From the NCBI RefSeq assembly GCF_037975245.1, contig NC_092568.1:9511501-9575500 (forward strand): DNA of 64,000 nt, in the 5' to 3' direction. Below, one piece after another: positions 32,392 to 45,900 of this stretch. The first letter of the stretch is position 1; each line of letters starts with the position of its first letter. The notes beneath the pieces were generated by a model. It was not told where the DNA came from. It saw nothing but the letters and a program-made list of their open reading frames with translations, and made no database searches. Made by a program: the position numbers and the translations under genes. The stretch comes from Apostichopus japonicus. Its lineage: Eukaryota; Echinodermata; Holothuroidea; Aspidochirotida; Stichopodidae.

Positions 32392-35300
32392 ACAGCCTCT
32401 GTAAAACAACATGAATATGCGAATATGACCTCATTAGTATGCAAACAATTAATATAAATGCTTCACACTTTCTAGTTTAACTCTCTTCTAAGTTTCTAAA
32501 TATCAACATAACAATTTTCCCTCGGTTCATGTAATATAACTCTCAGAAAACATCAGTATCAATGATAACATGCACAGAGTAAAACTGCATGGATCTGTAT
32601 GAACGGAAAAGAAACTTTATTTACAACATTTACACTTGACCCTTGACATGATAACTCACCAGGCTAAAACTAGATACAAGGTTTTGACTTCAGCAAATGG
32701 CAAGCATCATAGTTGGTAGATACCCAAGGTAGAGGAGAACTCACACCAAACCTGTTTGAATTAAATATATACCAGTTTACAGTCTATGTCCTTTTACTGA
32801 AAATTATATAATCTGCGTTCGGTTGAATCCAAAGTCACAACAATTTAGTTCAGTTGAATAACAAACAGTACAAATCTTACATAACTTTACAAAACTCTGT
32901 CAATAAGCATAGTCTTTAATCAAAAACATTTAATCAAACAATTAAATAAGTTTTAACACCTTGCAATCCCATTCAACACATATTAACGTATACCGTAGCA
33001 GAATTCATACATTGGGAACCAAAACAACACTTTGATACTCCCACTTAATAATACTGAAAGTGCGCCGCCATTTTGACAAACAAAAATGCCAGGCTTCCAT
33101 AGCACTTCAACCCACACCTATTACGTAATGGCACATTTACCTATCCTAACATGAGCACTGTTACAACAAGAATAATCTAATATTACGATCCATCGGAATG
33201 ATAAATAAACTTAAACATGATATCAATATACGTACATCATTTCTAGGACAATAAATCTTAAGAATACGAACATTGAAATAAGTAAGGATATGATCATTGA
33301 AAGAAAATATACGTTCTCACGAGTCCCGAATTTCTAACGATAACATTCGTGGAACCCCTATACCAAGTATATCATTGAAAAGCTACAGACAGCTTCATTG
33401 ATACAGAGTCATAAGATTCGATCAAGAATTACAGAATTACCTCTGCCACGGGAGTAAGTACCAAAACATTGCCAGGTAGAATTTAACACCACTACATTAT
33501 TGTTTGCAATTTGCTGAAATATATTATTTCTACGTCCTTGTGATGCCTCATTGGGAACGTTGTTCAACTCGCTCAAAATAAGGTAAAAAGATTTACTTTA
33601 ATGCCACCGTTTGTTATTTTCGTACTGTTTTAGAAAGAAAAAAGTTGCACATAGTAGATGGATGATTAGTGTCAGATTTTTATTACACCAATGATCTTTA
33701 CTACTGTGTGTTCTTTCGTCGTGTCCCCAAGATGAACTGTTTAAAAAATAAAAAAAAGATGTTATAAAATGTATTAGCCAAACTCGCATATATTCATGGA
33801 AAAGAGGGGATTGTCTTCAAGTCTGGTTGTTGGAAGAACTTCCTTTTTCTACATGACGAGAAAGAAGATAAAGGGAGAAAAAAAAGTTCATAGGAATCCT
33901 GTGAATATAAATCCGATTAATATTCAATGTTATTCATATTTCTTTTATTACCTCCATTTCTGCGATTTCCATGTCGACCTTTGTCGTTCATCTCATCGCA
34001 TCTGACAGAAGAAGTTTCATTTGTCAAGGTGTTGTAACGAGTAACGGAGATCACTGGTTATTTCTTGATCAGAATTCTTTGTTTTCTTGTGTAAAGAGGA
34101 TTTTTCAGCTTAAAATTTTCTTTTCAAACTTAATTGTTGGTTAACTAATCCTGTCAGTCCGTAAGACATTCTCTAAGACCCGTTGCACGTGACCAGTTTC
34201 ATCTCAACCGTCACAACTTGCAAACTCGTAGTATATGGTATCGAGCAAATGTGCCTCATGCTTTAGGACATCAACTTAGCAAATTTGAAAAAGTCTCATC
34301 TACCGTTGTCGGGACAACTGAACATGTGGCATTTTCCTGATTGGCATTCGGCAACGGTTGATGACTAACAATGTCAAGTTTCAAAAATATCACAGGGATA
34401 TAATATATTGAACGTGACCTATACAAGCACCGGTGGCCAACGAGAAACGGTTGTTTTGAGCGCTTGTCAGTTGTTATGCGGGGGGTGGGGGATGGGGTGG
34501 GAGAGGCTCAGTGGTGAGGTGGGTCTTGACGACTATTGAAAACTAGGTCGTGGAGTTGAATATGGGCAGTGTGCGACCTGCTTAAGAGAAGCTTTTTGTT
34601 TTGTTTTTTTCAGTACTATCATAGGGACTGACTTTAGGTCGTCCGTTTGGCTTTAAAAGCAATCTTTTCTCTCGTTTTAAGGACTTAAAGGCTGTATTAT
34701 TTTGAACAGGCCTTTGACAAGAATCACTGACATATAATTGTCTGTACTCCTCATTCAGATCTCTCGTGTTAACGACCGTCTTGATTAATATCACAGTTTA
34801 GGAAATAATAAATGATTGAATTTAACGTGTGAGAAAGAAAAAAAACTTGTCAGACAATGTTAAAAAGTATACCAGTGAGTAGCAATGTTTGGGTGAGGAT
34901 CGCAGCAATAAACGTACAACTGAACACTTAAAAAACGATGAGAAATTGATGACTTGAAGAGTGGCAAGATAAATATTCCTCAAGTTCGTTTGTTGCTGTG
35001 TTGACTGTTTTGTGGTAAAATTACATGTCATTGTTCAAAATGGGCCTTGTCTTAAAGGCCTGTGTTAAAGTGTGTGAAAGAGCCAAACATAAAATGTTAG
35101 CAGCTGGTTAATATCATTCCCTTTTTTTTTTCTTCTCTTTTTTTTTGACAATTTATTAACCATTGGGCAGTATAATATAATTATCTGCTTTAATATTCTT
35201 TCCTTTTTTTTTCCTCCTTTTTTTTTTTTGGACCATTTAATGGATTGAATGTCAAAATGTGAAAAGGTGAAGTCTTAATTGTTTTCCACGGTGTGCAATC

Positions 35301-36224
35301 ATTCGTTAATTAAAGGTCTACGGAGACCTATAAACAACAATGTGCTAATCACCCTAATAGGCACTACAACTCCCACCAAAATTCATCAAGAATTTACCAT
35401 TCAAAAAGTCTTTACTTAATTCTAGTTTTATCTATGAATAAACATTAGCTAATTATGCACAATGATGATATCAAGGGAGTGACTGCCTAATTTTCAGTTA
35501 AGTTATTTCTTCTTTTTTTGTACAAGCTTTGTTTCAAGGACACTGAACGCAGGTGTGTGGCCTGACGGGATTTATTGAAATATTGTATTGTCCTCTTTGA
35601 AAGAGGAACATTACATTATTCCAATGATAATATGAGGGCTTTTAAGTAAGAGTTAACCCTCTTAAGCGCTAAAATAAGAAATTTTGATGAATGCAACACT
35701 CCACTGACTCCATAGTTGGCACATATTTAATGAGTTTCCTAGATAAATCAAAACTTCAAATGTGTGTATCTTGGAAATGAAAGGAGCTTTTCAAAAACTA
35801 TTAACAGATTTTGAATGAGATTATCACACACAAGAAATGTACTGAATATGGGGCTAGGTGTCTGTAGTACTAAAATGGTTTTATCCTTTTTCTTTACAAG
35901 ACTAATGGAACTATGCAAAGTTATGAACCCCAAAATTTGAATAGATCCCAGCCAAATTCCATCCACTAATGGAATGATCCTATAGAAAGCTAGGAGAGCA
36001 GGAACGGTTACTGACAATTACATACCTGATTTGCAATTCTCTGAACACTCATTCAGACAGAGAAGGCTTGATATTTAAGCAAGTGTTCATCCAGCACGCT
36101 TAGAGTTTCAAACAAACTTCTGTGGGTTGCCTGAACCTTGAAATTCACTCAAAGTTAAAACTAAACTAAACAGGACTAAATTAATTGGAAGTGAGTTTAA
36201 TGTAAGCCTTATCAACTGTAGCCT

Positions 36225-36905
36225 AATTTCTCCCATAATCATGTCTAGTGTACATAATAATCATCTAAATGGATTGTCAATACAACATATATAAATGGAA
36301 TGATCCTTGAGCAATATTCTAACTTTCTCAGAAAATCATGTCAAGTGTGGATGATAACGTAACAAGGATCATCAACAAAACATGCTAAATAGCTCCCCAA
36401 GCCGTAAATGGAATGTTCTTATAGAGAGCTAGCTTTCTCACATAGTTATATAAGGTATTGATGATAACATGACATGACATCGATTGAAGGCAAAGCATGC
36501 TAAATGCATCTCCCTCCTTCATAAATGGAAGGTTCCTATCGTGATCTAGCTGTCTCACTTAATCATGTCTAGTGTTGATGACAACATAACATGGATAGTC
36601 AAAATACGTGCTTAATGATCCCATAGCCATAAACGGACGGCTTCTATAATAAGCTAGCTTTTTCCAAAAATGATGTCAAGTGTTGATGATATTAACATGC
36701 GAAGATACTGCTAGGATCGAAACGTCAGGCCAACTTACTTTTACACATTCTCTTACACAGGCTCTCTAGTGGATAAGCAGTTTGCTAACAGTTTTATTTT
36801 ACTATGATATATTAACATGGCGGATAGTCAACAAAACGTGCTAAATTTATCCTCTAGCCATAAATGGAATGTTCTTGTAGAAAGCTATAGCTATCTCACA
36901 CATGG
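36225..36905. repeat. Degenerate tandem array of about 115-bp units
   Basis: Five to six units share AATCATGTCTAGTGTTGATGA, AACATGG...TCAACAAAACxTGCTAAAT, CCATAAATGGAATGTTC and GAAAGCTAGCTxTCTCA. One unit is interrupted by a retroelement fragment near 36702-36808. Confidence 0.85.
36702..36808 (+). mobile_element. Short Penelope-like/hammerhead fragment with 11-bp target duplication
   Basis: Coordinates within 2 bp. About 107 bp beginning CGAAGATACTGCTAGGATC, then GAAACGTCAGGCC and AACTTACTTTTACAC, flanked on both sides by ATATTAACATG. Removing the insert and one duplicate restores a normal unit of the 115-bp array. The ribozyme's 5' core is truncated. Confidence 0.75.
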
Positions 36906-38532
36906 AATTTGGACTGAATGTGCAGTTGCAGCAATATATCAAGAGATTTTGGAAGCAGTTTTGGGTGTAAATGATTTTGTTATCTTGTAGTATTCGGGAT
37001 ATAGTCATATTTTATAGTCTCTGGTTTCTTTCTCTCAATTTTCTGTAAATTGCACGTACTGACTACCGATTTATACAGACGACAGCACTAACAGGCCGTA
37101 TGTGTTTCCTGCCATCTTAAGAAATTATACCATCATGCCTTAGTCTTCAGAATAAAGACTGTTTACAATGATAGCATTCCACCACTACATAGCTAATTAG
37201 CACATAATTATAACTGTTCTCATAAATGATTGAAAATTTTAAAAATTGGGACTATAGAATCACCATATTGGTTCCAGGGCATGACTAACACATGTTGCCC
37301 TGTTTTTACGATGATCAAAGAAATATAAGATAAACCAAATCATTTTACAACATTTTCAATCCTGCATGATAGTAAAGTTTTCCAAGAGGAAATTTTGTCA
37401 TTTACCAAATCAAATTTGATTTTGGAAATGTTTAGCAATATGCAGAAAAACCAAAGGAAAAGGGATAAGACTAGTGTATGCAATGGTTGTAGCACTTTCA
37501 CTATCAATTTTGTCTTCTGATATTTTGTTTTTTATCGTCAATTTCCTTTTTATACTCATTAAGTTTGTTAATGATTGTGTCATGTATGTAGAAATGCCTG
37601 GCCTTTCTTTTGACATATTTCATCTACTACACAGATTAAATAAAAAACAAAACCATAGCATTATTATGTGTTTCTTTTCATTTTATCTCAATTCATATGT
37701 TATGTTATGTATGTTACATACTTCTATAAATCAAATTGAATATGTGATTATATCCTGTTGCAATTCTTGTCAACCGCCTTCTCCAGCCAAAACTGTGTTT
37801 TCACCCCAGCAACCCCCCCCCCCCCCCCTCCAGCAACTATCTTTGGCTTTACAAAACCATGTGTGCAGTTTGTATAAACATACACCTTGCATGTACCGTG
37901 GCCAGCCAACAGGGTGAGGAGAATCTCTCCCCAACCATGGCTATCACAATATGTAACCTTTGTGTCATTGTCATAGAGGTGCTAACCTGACGATCAAGTA
38001 CCTCAATAAATCTGCTAATAAATTTTCCCCGTTGACTTGTGTCCGCTGCTATTAATGAAGAGATGGACAGTGGCGCCCTATAGTAATTTGATTCCCGGGG
38101 AGCCAAGCAGAAGACTAAATGTTTGAGCATGCCGAAAACGAAAAGAGAAATATAATAGTTATGTAGGGGTCAATATTTATTATTGTTATTCGCGTGCGTG
38201 CTACGATATAGGCATTACTGAGCAAGTGACGATACCTACATGACTGGACGTTGAAAAATTTTATCTAGTCTTGTTGTACATTTGCAGTTGCAGACTAGCT
38301 GCGTGGCCAACTTATTCTGAACCTGTCACGGCGCTCACAAGCGCCCTCACTCTGTATGTACCCACATGACTACTCCCTGTTGTGTTGTCCGCCCCAAAAA
38401 CTAACACCACGAACAATCGGAAATTCTTCCGAATATTGCAAGCATTTCACGCGCACTACAATACTGCGTATTTGCAGGCAAATTAAGCTCTGGTTTCTTT
38501 ATGTGTGTGTGTGTGTGTGTGACGTCTTGCTT

Positions 38533-38826
38533 GTAAACACGATATCTCAAGAAAACAAGCTTGGACCAATGTCATATTTGGTGTGTAGGAGAACCGAATT
38601 GAGTAGAAAAAGCTTATTGCTTTTAAAGGAGGTCAAACGTCATTTGAGGTCACCAGGGGTCAAATTGTGAAAACGTAAACGAAATCTCAAGAGAGGAGGC
38701 TCGGACCAATCTCATATTTAGTTTGTAGACTGTAGTGTCATGTTAAGTACAAGAAGCCTAATGTTTTTTGTGGAAGTTAAATGTCATTTGGAGTCACCTG
38801 TATGGGGTCAAATTTTGGAAACGTTT
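38533..38826. repeat. Dispersed repeat E, tandemly duplicated
   Basis: Two direct copies of about 145 bp (from 38536 and about 38672), each with GTAAACxxxATCTCAAGA, GGACCAATxTCATATTTxGT, GTCATTTGxxGTCACC and GGGGTCAAATT. A further fragment (ACCACATTGAGTAGAAGAAG) lies near 39333. Confidence 0.75.
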
Positions 38827-40957
38827 TATAATCTCCCACCGACCAGCCTATCATAGATAACATGTGGGCTACACCTTATTAGAATATGAGAGGCTGTTCG
38901 CAACTGGAAATTGGCTTAAGGGCATCCGTAGATACGAATCAAGAAGTCTCCACCAAATCTCATTGACTTAGGCCTAAGTGTGTCGCTAACCTACATCGCT
39001 AGATTCGCTGCATACATTTCCTGTGCACAAAGGTGTGTAATGAACATTGTACTGTTTGTACATTCTTAATGTATTGGAATCATTGTGAAAAGTCGGTATT
39101 ATTTCTTTGCTTCCGTTGTTGAAGATTTCCGTTGTATTTCGCAATTATCGAGATTCAGTGCCAAATACAAACTTCAGGTTTGGATGTAGTTATGTTGAGG
39201 AAATGACAAGGCGCCGTTTACGAAAATTAACTGTCGCCTAGGTAGATGTTTCAGAGGCAAGACAGACGCGAAATCTTGGGGACCAGGGGTAAAATTCACC
39301 CTGCACCTCCTTAATGTACGGCTTGTATGTGTACCACATTGAGTAGAAGAAGCATGTTGTCTTTGATAGAGATCAATATGTATACTGAATATACGATCCA
39401 TTGATGACTTGATCAAGTCCATTGGTGACTTGAAGTTTCCATCTCGGTCATCAGCTGCAAATGTGAATATTGTTTGTCATATCTCATTGCTTTTTGCTGC
39501 ACTACCTAGATTGAAATATGTTATTTAACCAGGCGAGTATACACAACAGCATAGTGTGTCACATTCATTATAAGATTATTCATGAAGCATCATTGAAACC
39601 ACACTGCAGGTTTGCTGTCTGGTTTCTAAGTTAGTTTTAGACATCAAATTATGACATGCTCATATGTAAGTCACCATATTAATACGATCATGCCCTTATA
39701 ACATGCTGATATAAATGTCGACATTCTCATAAAGCTGTAACGGGCAGGTTGACCTCCCCACCCCCCCCCCCCTCCACCAAAGTATTCCAGTCCCGTAAAA
39801 GTTCCCATATAGGGGCGCAGCAGCTAAATAAGCTTCAGTTGCTGTGAAATAAACTTACACCATGTTTAATTTAGTTTAGTAGAAAAAAAAGATCAGGAGG
39901 GACACTCAAGTCCCCATCAAGGACCCTATTGGAGTAAAAAAAAACTGAAGACACAAAAACTCTGACCCGATTACAATGCTTAAGAGTGCTTTTCCAAAGC
40001 ATTCTTAAACCCATTCACACTACTTGTGTCACTCTCGGGTAAGATTATCCATATTTCATTCATTTCACAAGCTATCAGCTTATCTTTGTGAGTTGAATGT
40101 GCGTCTTTCGCGAATAATATCCAATCAAGACGGTGGCTACAAAAACCAAGTTATAAATAGGGTAAATCATGGGCAGTTGGTTTTAAGAAGGGGAAATCCC
40201 CATCCCATACAATGAATCATAGTTTCATGCGTAGGGATGATATGAAAAGTTTATTATTAATTTAATATCGGTTTCAACTAACTTTTAAGAACTGTTCTGG
40301 TACGGAGAACAGTCACAAAATTTCATTCTTATTAATATCTTAACGGGTATTTTAAGAACTATTTTGGTGAAAACAGCAGTAACAAAGTTTCATTCTTATA
40401 AATATCTTAAAGGGTACTTCAAGTTAGGACAGATGAGATCCGTTAAGGAGGTAAATAAACTTGCTGTTAAATAACTTGATCCTGTTTACTCTCTCCTGCT
40501 TTGCAGGCTATGGGGATCCTGAACACCCTGTAACATAACATAATAATTGACATGAGAGCTATCGGACAGCACTGCAGATTAACTTCCAAAGGACCCCAGC
40601 CAGGGCTTGGAATCACCATCCACACGAGTTTAATTTTCCGTGTTTTACTGACGCGGTGATTAGAGAAAAAACTTGTGTGGGTTGAAGCACACCTGGGCAT
40701 TTGAAATTGAAATTCTCTCTCTCATGTATTGTTGCAAAATATCTGAAAATGCTTGATCTTTCTTGGGCCTTCTCACCATGAACCTATAGCCTTGAGATAC
40801 ATTCCAGTATAATTCCTTGTTGTGCTCCAAAATCGATACGGAAACGAACAAGAACTATTGAACAATTCTGCAGAAATTCGGGGGGGGGGCGGGGCGGGGT
40901 GCATGGGGGGGTGGGAGTAGACTACACCCTCAGCCAATAACAGTATTAAGTTGTTAT

Positions 40958-41774
40958 CAGGGGAGTAGCCAGTATGTAGCACTGTAGGCCCGCGCCTACA
41001 CTTTTTATGGCCAAGTTATCGGTTTTTTAAAAACACCCATATAGTTCAAATCCATACGCTTGCTGGACGAGTTTAAGAGTCTAGACAGGAAAAACTATTG
41101 AAATGAACGTAGTAAGAATATGGCTAAATTAGGTGACCTATTCTTCTGTCATCTAGGCTGTCATTTCCATCGCGTGCCGTTTCATTCAACACTCTACCCG
41201 CCGAAAAAATACATGCGTTCTACAACGAATGAAGAGAGACTCAGTGGTTTGGCACTCATGCACATCCACAGAGACTTTGCAATTGGCGATGATGTTGTCC
41301 TGAAGAAATTTGCATCAGATGGCAATCGTCGGATAGCTCTCGCCTTCTCTTATTAGGCTAACTTAGGCTAAACATTTACTAGCTACAGTTGTATCATAGA
41401 CAATTCCTGGCTATAGTTGTATCAAAGACATTTCTGGCCTATCTTTTTATCTTCAAGTAGGCTATCAGAAGTTGAAAAGTAAGACTACTCTGTACATGTA
41501 GCCTACCTTGCTAATTTTAAATACATTAAGTAGTATTGAATTACGTACTATTTTAACCTCGTTTGTTTTTTGGGTTTAAGATGAGTGATATTGAATGAGG
41601 TGTCTCAAGTTAGCAAGAGGCCAGGGAACCAGAATGAACACTCGGGAAGGGCCGTTTCCGGCCATCTGGAGGTTTGTAAAACCAAAAAATTTCTTGTACG
41701 CTCCGCGCCAACTGATGGTGGCGCTCTGCTCAGATAGTCGTGCCTACAACTTGATAAACCTGGCTACGCCCCTG
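40958..41774 (+). mobile_element. hAT element, internally deleted, family A relative
   Basis: Left end CAGGGGAGTAGCCAG and right end CTGGCTACGCCCCTG are inverted repeats. The right subterminal part (GTACGCTCCGCGCCAAC...GATGGTGGCGCTC) matches the MITEs at 776, 17359 and 18472. A transposase remnant lies inside. Flanking octamers (GTTGTTAT and GGATAAAG) do not match, so one end may be displaced or the site rearranged. Confidence 0.75.
41120..41356 (+). pseudogene. hAT transposase C-terminal remnant
   Basis: The frame contains NEERLSGLALMHIHRDF followed by VLKKFASDGNRRIALAF and TAG. This matches the conserved ERLxGLALLxIHRD...FA...RR end of the hAT dimerisation region as in ZMYM1-like/DUF4371 transposases. 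Upstream residues do not look conserved and the catalytic region is absent, so it is a fragment. It links the nearby MITEs to a hAT source (family knowledge plus inference). Confidence 0.75.
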
Positions 41775-41886
41775 GGATAAAGTGAGCTAGTTGTCGCTAT
41801 AATTGGTTTGTTTATTTTGCGAAACGTTGCTCAGTTCGTTACTGCAGCCTGGGTCTCGAAATCGATCAACATCCTTCTTCTAATAG

Positions 41887-42154
41887 CCCAGCAAACACAA
41901 AAACGTTTTTAAAACGTTATTAAAACGTTTCGTCTTTTGTTTTGATAACGTTATTTGTGGTGTAATAAATATGTCACGAAAACGTTTTCAGGCTATTATT
42001 TCAAAACATTTTTTCTTTTAAACATGAATATAACATTAATATCTCATGAAAACGTTATTCCGACGTTTTTATAACACCACATTTAACGTTATAATAAAAA
42101 CATATTTTAGAGGCTCTTTAAAAAATGTTATGATAACGTTTTGTGTTTGCTCGG
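41887..42154. mobile_element. Palindromic MITE with CCCAGCAAACACAAAA ends
   Basis: The left end CCCAGCAAACACAAAAACG is mirrored by CGTTTTGTGTTTGCTCGG at the right. The interior is packed with AACGTT words and ends with further inverted matches (ATAACGTT...AACGTTAT). About 267 bp, no coding capacity. No clear target duplication. Confidence 0.7.
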
Positions 42155-42867
42155 AGGGCCTATAGTGAATATACGCCCCTGGTATAGTAGCTCTGTCACC
42201 ATTTCCATTTCGTGAAAGAATTAAAATTGTATGAAAATTTGGTTGAGTATGAAGCGTGTCACATGGGAAGGGGAAGGGGGGTCGTACCCTCTCCCCAAGT
42301 ACGACCCCCCACCCCAAAGGTTTGCCCGTGTTGTGCAATATATATGTGGGTTTCTGCATTTCCAAGCCCTATCAATTTGATGCCCGATTGAGGATCATGT
42401 TGTGTTGCAACGAGTCATGGTCCGATCGAAAGATAATGCAAAGAAGCTAATCAATATAGTTGTGACGATCTAGATTCATGAAAATTAATGTTATTGACTC
42501 GATCTCGAAATGAAACGACTCGATGCCACGTTTGCCACCATCCCAATCCCACCTCCATCCAGTTCATTCAAATATGGTTGTGATCCTCACTATAAAATAT
42601 ATAGCTTTCCGTAAAAGGCTAGATCATTATTTTAATACAATAAAGACCTTGGCGGCACAATGCACGTGTATATCGCAGGAATGCACGCAGACATGTACCG
42701 CAATATGAAATAACAATTTACGTGCAGCATACATGACAGTATCCAGGCCATACACATTTATACAAGAGTAGCACCAGCTTTGGCCTAGCCTTAATTCTGA
42801 ACGGTTCTTTGCCCGCTGTGAAGTAATTCTAGAGAGATTGTTCCCTCAGAATCGAACCAGCTGAACA

Positions 42868-42928
42868 ATGGCAGAAACTAGTGTTGAACTGGAAGAAGAA
42901 AAGATTGAGTTGTTGCGTGGAGACAAAG
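42868..42928 (+). CDS. SYNJ2BP: SYNJ2BP exon 1
   Basis: ATG to one base of a split Gly codon before GTAGTG. 20 acidic residues ending LLRGDK, like the EEINLTRG lead-in of vertebrate SYNJ2BP. Confidence 0.88.
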
Positions 42929-45900
42929 GTAGTGCCATGTAACTTCGGTAGGCTAGGCCTCAAGTATGGCTGTCTGCTAGTAGTAGTAGAAAATAACATT
43001 CAGGCCTAAACTGCCGATGCACATTCAAGACGAAACCCCAGTAAATATTTAGCGTAAAGAATGCGCTCAATTACATAATACATACCAAGATAAGAATTTA
43101 CTCCATATGATACAACACAAACTGCCAGTGGTGATAGTCTAAAAACTCCTGCATTGCAAATATTGCAAATAATCTGTTGGCCTAAGTTATGCTAACACTA
43201 GTAACAGTAGCATTAACAGCCACTAACATAGGCTACCTACAGGCTACAGAATATCAATACTGAATCCCTGTTACTGGCTTAACTTAGAACAATACAAGTT
43301 AATTTTGCCATGTCCAGTGGATGTGATGTGATCAAACACATACACTAGGATCATTGAAATGAATTGTGAAACTAACTTGATGCCTTACTGTTACTGTGTT
43401 AGGCCTTTAGTGGGTTGGATTATAATGTTTCGAATGAGGTGTAACAGAAGTGTTAGACACCACCATCGATCCCAGAAAATACACACACAGCTTGTTCCCG
43501 TCGGTAATTAGACACTAATGTACAGTCGGTACATACAGCTGCGGTCAATACCCACAGCACAGTGTACATACCAAAGAAGGATGGACATCTCAGGTCCAGA
43601 TAAAGAAAACAGGGTATCACGTCTCATTACTGTCTGCATTTTGTAGCGAAAGTCTTCACTTGCAAGCAATGGAAAGTTAACTTTTTAAAGATGGCGGCAC
43701 GCTGTTTGGGCAAGTCTTCAATGCCTTTAAGTTGAATTTGAGCATGTAGCATAAATTCACCCACCTTATTTCTTCGGGCAACTCTCTCGGTTCAGTTCTA
43801 TGCAGTGGTACTTTGATCCAATCCAAAATATAAAGTGTAACATCTGTATGAATCACAGGGCTACAAAGTTCCTAAACACTGGGGGAGGGGACAAACTAAA
43901 ACGAATGACCGAATGACAATTGACTTTGTACAGGGTTAATTATCATTCACGAATGACAGCGAATGACAGCGAATGACAACGAAGGACAGTGTTGAGAAGA
44001 GATAGAATGATTAACGGAGTGGAGTAAATGGGGTTATTGGTTTTCTGTGCAAAAAATGATTTGAGGAAAATCGCATGATAAGTGGTTGCAGGGTTTTGGT
44101 GTAATTTACGGATAGAAACCACGGAAAGTTTTGTGTGAGAATGCGCTGAGTGGTGTGCTTTTGACATTTACCTCTGTAGATTAATATAGAAAGATATTTG
44201 AAGCCGTTTCAATTAAGATTATAGTATTGTTAGTTTCTAACAATTATTATCGGAAAAATGACGTTAAATTTACTTTTTAAAAATCAGACTTACAGTTTCG
44301 CTTACTATAAAGTGCGTTTGTCTCTTGTCCGTACTTTACTAGATCTGTAAGCCACGCACTTCAGTCGCGTCCACTCGGTTTGCGTGGCTTTAATATACCC
44401 ACAAAGTCTGAACTGTGAAATCCGGTTGAAGCAATTGTCTGTGCTGTCATTACTGTCATTGGTTTCAGTCAACGCAATTTTTTAGTGTGTACAACATATT
44501 GTCATTCGTTATGTGTAACGCAATTGTCATTCGTTTTAGTAACACCCTGGGGGAGGCATGGAACTATGGACAGTAAGAATTCCCACATAAACCAATGGCA
44601 GTAGAGAAGTTGTCCCCATGAGAAAAATTTGTAAATGGTCGGGAAATATAAGGATAGAAGTGACCATATACACTAAAAATATACACAGATTGTAGTGAGG
44701 AACAAAACAGTGGTATGATGTCTACGATGCCATTGCCAGGGTTTGCTAAGTTGAAGAGAACAATTTGAAAAACTTCCTACTGAAAAACTTAGGTGAAGCT
44801 TCTTCATAAAGAGAACAATCCAAAAATTGTCCTACTAAAAAACTTAGGAGAAGCTTCTTCATTCCTAAAAATAGGGGGTACCTTGTAAAATCCTAGAATA
44901 AACATTCCCCCCCCCCCCAGTTATAGTATGGTGGACGTTCGTCGAAAAATGAGGGCACTAAGCCAAAAGAAATACACAGCACATTAAAAGCAGAGTCGCT
45001 ACAGGCCTATCTGATCCTATGCAGAGTATATGGGGTCGCCTTCAGGAAACTGCTGACGTCCCTTAGCAGCTATTATCACCTCTAAGGATTGTTATGGATA
45101 GTTTTAATGAGTTTGTGGTAAAATTGAGTGCGAGTCTAATGAACAAATAAATAAAAAAGTCACTACTAACTAAAGGTGTGCTCTATTGGTATCTGTATCA
45201 AGACAGTGATATATAATGAATATTTAAAGAGGCGATTAACATGAATCTGGCAAGATGTTTCTAATACCAGTTTGTGTCACTACATCATGGGTGCACACAA
45301 CTTCTACTTGTCGCAATATTGTATCCTGGATGAACAGTAAGCGTCACTTCAACATGTTAATATCCTTTTAAAACAAACTGAAATCATTTCTGCTGTCCAT
45401 ATTTGCACAGTCATATACTTCCTTCATGATAAAGTTAAGCTAGAATCCTTAAAAGTTAGTTTAATACAGCTTTTGAAACAGAGTCACCATTTACAAAATG
45501 TTTACCTGACGAGCATATCACTGCTGTCCATCTTATTTTTATGACCTCAGAAATTGTGACTATTATATTTCAATTTTTTTTTTGGTACTTTGTTATGTTG
45601 ACAGAACATGTGCTTTTCTGGATAGACTTGGGATTGAATGACTGAAAGATCACTCCCTTACAGGAAATAGTTTTAGTGCTTAAAATATCCACAGCAAAAT
45701 TTCTTTGAAGTTAACAGATTTGGTCTACAGTACAGTATATATGCCAACAAATATTGAAAACCTTAGGTTTTGTGTGTGTGCACCACACTCAAGAACCTGT
45801 GCAGTGATTTTTTCCTCACTGTACTAGTTTGTGAAAGGGACACAATTTCTGCAAAGCTTTCTGCGACAAGAGAAAATGTTGTGCTTGCCATGCACTGTCC

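Larger units (their letters stand above)
32392..42867. other. Intergenic region between the LIMP-2-like gene and SYNJ2BP
   Basis: About 10.5 kb. It contains a tandem repeat array (36225-36905), dispersed repeat E (38533-38826), a hAT element with transposase remnant (40958-41774) and a palindromic MITE (41887-42154). From 32620 to 36200 and 36910 to 38520 I see unique-looking AT-rich DNA without recognisable exons. Confidence 0.6.

Noticed and set aside
37474-37917. 147-codon hydrophobic open frame
   Set aside because: AT-driven composition, no recognised domain, and no splice partners matching a known family.
37849-38130. 93-codon minus-strand open frame
   Set aside because: No similarity recognised and no supporting signals; cannot be called a gene from sequence alone.
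43874-44558. Target duplication AACACxxTGGGGGAGG around the TIR element
   Set aside because: The similar flanks are not adjacent to the terminal repeats on the left side and differ by an insertion; probably coincidence.
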